NCBI GenBank assembly: GCA_964481425.1
Contig: CAYZTM010000012.1
Span: forward strand, 1-64,000
DNA length: 64,000 nt
Reading direction: 5' to 3'
Source: MKUN01 sp964481425
GTDB taxonomy: Bacteria; Bacteroidota; Bacteroidia; Chitinophagales; Chitinophagaceae
The number at the start of each line of letters is the position of its first letter. The first letter of the stretch is position 1. Of this stretch, positions 60,201-64,000 are shown in pieces. Both the position numbers and the translations under genes were made by a program. A model generated the notes under the pieces. That model worked only from the letters and a program-made list of their open reading frames with translations, made no database searches and had not been told where the DNA came from.

Positions 60201-63200
60201 CCGACACCAACCCTGACAGGGCCAATGTCTGGTACGGCAACCGTATGTCAAAGCACAGGCCCAACTACATATACAGTTGCCGGTGGTGCTAACATCACAT
60301 CATATACATGGAGTTATTCCGGTACAGGTGTTACTTATTCCAACACCACCGCAACAGGTAGTAATGACCTGACCTTTGGTGCCACTGCCACATCGGGCAT
60401 ATTGAGCGTGTACGGAACAAACACATGTGGTACTACTTCTACTGTTACTTATTCTATTACTGTTAACCCGGCTGCCCCGGTTGCCTTCAGCATCACAGGT
60501 ACATCGCCGGTGTGCCAGGGCCAGAATGGGGTAGCTTATTCAGTGCCTGCCAATGCAAATGTGACATCGTTCGTTTGGTCATACAGCGGTACAGGTGCTA
60601 CCATCACAGGTAATGGTACTAATGCCATCACGATGAACTTCGGTGCGACTGCAACCGGTGGTACCTTAACGCTGGTAGAAACCAACAGTTGTGGTACGCA
60701 AAACAATACATTTGTTATAACCGTAAATCCGGCAGCATCGCTTAGCGGCCCGATATCGGGGCCTGCAACCGTATGCCAAAGTACCGGCCCAACTACATAT
60801 ACGGCAGCTGGCGGCACAGGCATTACTACATATAACTGGAGTTATAGTGGTACAGGTGTTACCTTCTCCAACGCTACGGCTACAAATACCAACGACCTGA
60901 CCTTTGGTGCAAATGCTACCTCAGGTATATTGAGTGTATATGGTACGGGAGCCTGCGGTACTACATCGACAATTACATATTCAATAACCGTTAATCCTGC
61001 TGCACCTGTAGCATTTGTTATCAATGGTACCTCACCGGTTTGCCAGGGTCAGAACGGTGTAGTTTACTCGGTACCAGCTAATCCTAACGTATCTACCTAC
61101 TCATGGGTATACAGTGGTACAGGCGCTACCATCACGGGTAACGGCACCAATAGTATTACAATGAACTTTGGCGCAACCGCAACAGGCGGTACGCTGACAT
61201 TGACAGAAACAAACACTTGCGGTTCTACTAACGGAACCTTTACCATAGTAGTGAATCCTGCGGCTACATTGACCGGTCCTTTATCGGGTACCGCGACAGT
61301 ATGTCAGAGCACAGGCCCCACTACTTACACCGCAGCAGGTGGCGCAGGCATTACTACCTATAACTGGAGTTATAGCGGTACGGGTGTTACCTTCTCTAAT
61401 GCTACAGCTACCAATACCAATGACCTGACCTTCGGAGCAAGTGCAACCTCCGGTATATTGAGTGTATATGGTACAGGCTCTTGCGGTAACACAGCTACTT
61501 TGACTTATTCTATTACAGTTAACCCCGCTGCTCCTACTGCATTCAGCATTACTGGTGTATCACCGGTATGCCAGGGCCAGACCGGTGTTGCTTACTCGGT
61601 GCCTGCCAATGCGAATGTAACCTCGTTTGCATGGTCATATAGCGGAACCGGTGCTACCATCACAGGTAACGGTACCAATGCGATCACCATGGACTTTGGC
61701 GCAACCGCTACCGGTGGTACGCTGACATTGGTTGAAACAAATAGCTGCGGTACCCAGACTAATACATTTGTGATAACAGTTAATGGCACACCAACGCTTA
61801 GCGGGCCGATATCCGGTAACGCTACAGTCTGCCAGAACGATCCCCCTGTTACTTATACAGCAGGTGGTGGTGCAAATATCACAACCTACAACTGGAGCTA
61901 TAGTGGTACAGGTGTTACCTTCTCCAATGCTACAGCAACTAACACGAACAACTTTACATTTGGCCCAAGTGCCACATCAGGTATCATAACCGTTACCGGT
62001 ACAGGTACTTGCGGCACTACAGCGCCGATAACATATGCAGTTACGGTTAACCCTGCTGCTCCTACAGCATTTAGTATTACCGGTGTATCACCGGTATGTC
62101 AGGGCCAGACCGGTGTCGCTTACTCAGTACCGGCCAATGCCAATGTGACATCATTCACATGGACATATAGCGGTACAGGTGCTTCTATTAATAATAACAA
62201 TACCAATGCAATAACTATTGACTTTGGTGCAACAGCTACTGGCGGTACCCTTACACTGGTTGAGACCAATAGCTGCGGTACACAAACCAATACATTTGCA
62301 ATAACTGTTAATAGTACACCAACGCTGACCGGCCCGCTCTCAGGATCTGCTGCAGTATGTCAGAACGATCCGCCGGTTACATATACTGCTGCCGGTGGTG
62401 CAGGTATTACTACCTACAACTGGAGCTACAGTGGTACAGGTGTTACCTTCTCTAATGCTACAGCAGCCAACACGAACAACTTTACGTTTGGCCCCAGCGC
62501 TACTTCGGGTACCATAACCGTTACCGGTACAGGTACATGTGGTACTACAGCGCCTATAACATATGCAGTTACAGTTAATCCTGCAGCTCCGGCAGCATTC
62601 ACTATTAATGGTAACAGTAACGTTTGCCAAAGCACGACCGGTAACGTTTATTTCGTACCATCGGTTGTAGGCGTAACTTATAGCTGGACATATAGTGGTA
62701 CAGGTGCTACCATAAATAATAACAATACAAACAGTGTAAGCATTGACTTTAACAATGCTGCTACAAGTGGTACACTCACCCTCGTAGAATCGAATGCCTG
62801 TGGTACGCAAACCAATACATTCGCTATTACCGTAGGTGCTTTGCCAACGTTGACTGGTCCGCTTACCGGTACTAACCCGGTATGTCAAAATGTAGGTGCA
62901 GTTACTTATACAGCTACAGGTGATGCAAACGTTACTCAGTTCCACTGGGCTTATACCGGTACCGGTGTTAGTTTCTCGAACACTACTGCTGCTAACAACA
63001 ACAGCTTTAACTTTGGTCCGAGCGCTACTTCCGGCACTTTAAGCGTATACGGTACTAACAGTTGTGGCACCACGCCAACGCTGACCTATGCAATAACTGT
63101 TAACCCGCAGGCGCCAAATGCATTTAGCATCACAGGTTCTGCAACAGTATGCCAGGGCCAGACAGCAGTAAGCTACTCTGTGCCTGCCGATCCTAATGTA

Positions 63201-64000
63201 ACTACTTGGACATGGTCTTACAGCGGAACAGGCATCACGATCAATAACAATAACACCAACAGCATTAATATAGATTACAGCAACACAGCAAGCAGCGGTA
63301 CGCTGACACTTGTTGCTACTAATACCTGTGGTACACAGACCAATACTTTTGACGTAACCGTTAACCCGCTTCCGACCCTAACGGGCCCGCTTAGCGGTAC
63401 TAACCCGGTATGTCAAAATGCAGGTGCTCTGACATATACCGTAGCCGGTGGTGCTAATATCACTACCTACAACTGGGCTTATTCCGGTACAGGTGTTACC
63501 TTCTCCAATGCTACAGGCACTAATACAAATAGCTTCAATTTCGGCCCAAGTGCTACTTCCGGTACAATGACCGTAAGCGGTACCAATGGTTGTGGTACTA
63601 CTGCTAATGTTACCCTGCCGATCACGGTTAATCCTTCGGCACCGGTTGCTTTCAGTATAACAGGTACATCACCTGTATGCGTTGGCCAGGCAGGGGTATC
63701 TTATTCAGTACCGGCCAATGTCAATGTCAATACCTACACATGGAGCTATAGTGGCACAGGTGCTACAATAAACGGTAACGGTACCAATGCCATAACTATC
63801 GACTTTAGTGCATCGGCAACCAGTGGCACATTGACGCTGGATGAGACCAACTTCTGCGGTACTACTACTAATACATACTCAATTACCGTTACACCGATAC
63901 CATCACAACCGGCATCGATCACAGGTACTACAACGCCTTGCCAGGGTACTACCGGTAATGCATACTCTGTTACCGCCGATCCTAATGCTACCACTTATAC
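57201..64000 (+). CDS. giant repetitive surface adhesin with Ig/PKD-like domains (partial)
   Basis: Open from the ATG at 57201 through the end of the window: over 2266 codons, no stop seen, so the 3' end lies outside. Signal peptide (SRIFLLLVMLTSFAWDANA). The rest is a chain of about 25 domains of ~88 residues. They alternate between type A (PTLTGPxSGTATVCQ...TTYNWSYSGTGVTFSN...LSVYGTNxCGTT...ITV) and type B (APTAFSITGTANVCQGQ...VTSYAWSYSGTGATITG...LTESNxCGS...FAVTV). The A+B pair recurs every 528-537 nt (starts at 57552, 58080, 58611, 59142, 59679, 60207 and so on to about 63370). Each domain has one Cys near its start and one near its end. This is a Bacteroidota Ig/PKD-like surface protein, probably T9SS-exported; its sorting domain is not visible. 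Confidence 0.85.
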   Translation, partial: MRTQLRSILPSRIFLLLVMLTSFAWDANAAVPITPVLVGNTTVCQNTTNTYTVSNVDPTTTSYSWAYTGTGVNFSGSGSSIDLTFTAAATSGDLTVTAYNVDGSSTSAPYSITVNPLPTLTGPLSGTAVLCANAGATNYTVAGDANVTTFHWSYSGTGVSFSNTSATGTNSFNFGPSATSGTISVYGSNACGNTSTVTYSVTVNPAAPTAFSITGSATACQGATGVTYSVPANANVSSYSWGYTGSGATISGNGTNTITVNFSNTATSGDITLTESNACGSASNTLSVSITDLPSLTGPVTGTSTLCAGDGATNFTATGGTGITTYHWSYSGTGVNFTNATATNTNSLDFTASATSGILSVYGTNTCGTTATVTYSITVNPAAPTAFSITGTASVCQGQTGVTYSVPANPNVTSYVWAYTGGGATITGNGTNSITVNYAANASSGNIQLTESNACGSVGPTTFAVTVTNTPTLTGPLSGTATVCQGTGPTTYTVAGGANITTYNWSYSGTGVTFSNATAANTNDLTFSGTATSGILSVYGTNACGTTSTVTYSITVNAAAPTAFSITGTANVCQGQNGVTFSVPNNPNVTSYAWSYSGTGANITGNNTNSITVNFGATATNGNITLTESNACGSTGPTTFAVTVGALPTLTGPVTGTATVCANAGSPVTYTATGGANITTYNWSYSGTGVTYSNTTGSNTNDLTFGPSATSGTLSVYGTNSCGTTSTITYSITVNPAAPTAFSITGTANVCPGQTGVTYSVPANANVTSYAWSYSGIGGSIVAGNNTNSITVNYAANATSGNITLTESNACGSVGPTTFAVTVGTAPTLTGPISGTASVCQGTGPTTYTVAGGAGITTYNWAYTGTGVAFSNATATGSNDLTFSANATSGTLSVYGTGTCGNTPTVTYAITVNPAAPTAFSITGTAAVCQGQTGVSYSVPANANVSNYNWVYSGTGATITGNNTNAITINFGATATGGTLTLTETNTCGSTNNTFTITVNPTPTLTGPMSGTATVCQSTGPTTYTVAGGANITSYTWSYSGTGVTYSNTTATGSNDLTFGATATSGILSVYGTNTCGTTSTVTYSITVNPAAPVAFSITGTSPVCQGQNGVAYSVPANANVTSFVWSYSGTGATITGNGTNAITMNFGATATGGTLTLVETNSCGTQNNTFVITVNPAASLSGPISGPATVCQSTGPTTYTAAGGTGITTYNWSYSGTGVTFSNATATNTNDLTFGANATSGILSVYGTGACGTTSTITYSITVNPAAPVAFVINGTSPVCQGQNGVVYSVPANPNVSTYSWVYSGTGATITGNGTNSITMNFGATATGGTLTLTETNTCGSTNGTFTIVVNPAATLTGPLSGTATVCQSTGPTTYTAAGGAGITTYNWSYSGTGVTFSNATATNTNDLTFGASATSGILSVYGTGSCGNTATLTYSITVNPAAPTAFSITGVSPVCQGQTGVAYSVPANANVTSFAWSYSGTGATITGNGTNAITMDFGATATGGTLTLVETNSCGTQTNTFVITVNGTPTLSGPISGNATVCQNDPPVTYTAGGGANITTYNWSYSGTGVTFSNATATNTNNFTFGPSATSGIITVTGTGTCGTTAPITYAVTVNPAAPTAFSITGVSPVCQGQTGVAYSVPANANVTSFTWTYSGTGASINNNNTNAITIDFGATATGGTLTLVETNSCGTQTNTFAITVNSTPTLTGPLSGSAAVCQNDPPVTYTAAGGAGITTYNWSYSGTGVTFSNATAANTNNFTFGPSATSGTITVTGTGTCGTTAPITYAVTVNPAAPAAFTINGNSNVCQSTTGNVYFVPSVVGVTYSWTYSGTGATINNNNTNSVSIDFNNAATSGTLTLVESNACGTQTNTFAITVGALPTLTGPLTGTNPVCQNVGAVTYTATGDANVTQFHWAYTGTGVSFSNTTAANNNSFNFGPSATSGTLSVYGTNSCGTTPTLTYAITVNPQAPNAFSITGSATVCQGQTAVSYSVPADPNVTTWTWSYSGTGITINNNNTNSINIDYSNTASSGTLTLVATNTCGTQTNTFDVTVNPLPTLTGPLSGTNPVCQNAGALTYTVAGGANITTYNWAYSGTGVTFSNATGTNTNSFNFGPSATSGTMTVSGTNGCGTTANVTLPITVNPSAPVAFSITGTSPVCVGQAGVSYSVPANVNVNTYTWSYSGTGATINGNGTNAITIDFSASATSGTLTLDETNFCGTTTNTYSITVTPIPSQPASITGTTTPCQGTTGNAYSVTADPNATTY
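57552..64000 (+). repeat. ~528-bp tandem repeat within the adhesin gene
   Basis: At least 12 copies of a 176-179 codon unit made of two ~88-residue halves. Copies differ by many synonymous changes, and the most similar are not always adjacent. Confidence 0.85.

Noticed and set aside
62340..62945. 201-codon antisense frame in the adhesin
   Set aside because: An artefact of the codon pattern in the repeats; similar antisense frames recur in every unit.
57552..64000. Possible CRISPR array or satellite DNA in the long repeat region
   Set aside because: The unit is 528 bp, fully coding in one frame, with a protein-level pattern; there are no short direct repeats with unique spacers and no cas genes.

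Overview
The window comes from a member of the Bacteroidota, most likely a Chitinophagaceae-like bacterium. The evidence is: genes for gliding and type IX secretion cargo (GldB, several proteins with the gliding-motility C-terminal sorting domain, choice-of-anchor L); the Bacteroidota promoter box TAnnTTTG in front of many genes; weak or absent Shine-Dalgarno sites; PorT-like outer membrane barrels; and ECF sigma/anti-sigma/CpxP-like trios. Most of the window is ordinary chromosomal housekeeping DNA. The first 6.8 kb is an accessory region.

Region 1 (1-6810) is an accessory island. Two near-identical helix-turn-helix genes, 42-794 (-) and 5634-6809 (+), point outward. Their upstream regions are inverted copies of each other and carry GGTATCATACC-type repeats spaced about 22 bp apart. 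Between them lies AT-rich DNA with two tandem paralogous exported proteins of unknown function, a truncated DUF559 nuclease and a DUF6624-like exported protein. REP-like hairpins are scattered through it, even inside the HTH coding sequence. Both HTH proteins share a conserved QLSLF pentapeptide, which matches the DNA sliding-clamp binding motif.

Region 2 (6811-11175) holds a general-stress type SDR oxidoreductase split by a probable frameshift, a TetR regulator with a second SDR, acetoacetyl-CoA reductase (phbB) and small envelope proteins. Region 3 (11185-14728) holds ispF, hutU and purC; a DUF559 nuclease cassette bounded by palindromes sits exactly between the hutU stop and the ispF start. 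Region 4 (14849-18986) has a BlaI-type repressor with three operators, an M56 sensor peptidase fused to a cell-wall amidase, a GAF/HisKA protein and leucine dehydrogenase. Region 5 (19055-23438) has tRNA-Gln, the rod-shape pair mrdA-rodA and an MBL hydrolase.

Region 6 (23439-34898) has an ECF sigma operon, fmt, aroQ, xerD, a T9SS-sorted protein, purB, an RNA methyltransferase, a LysM protein and a glycosyltransferase. Region 7 (35001-41220) is a tandem pair of about 1000-residue T9SS-sorted proteins. Region 8 (41275-53441) is mixed housekeeping: nadE, gldB, scpA, tsaD, trmN6, a c-type cytochrome, tRNA-Arg and several envelope proteins. Region 9 (53541-56868) is an ECF sigma / anti-sigma / CpxP-like / MbnP / MbnH operon. 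Region 10 (57201 to the end) is the 5' part of a giant repetitive adhesin built from a ~528-bp repeat; it runs off the window.
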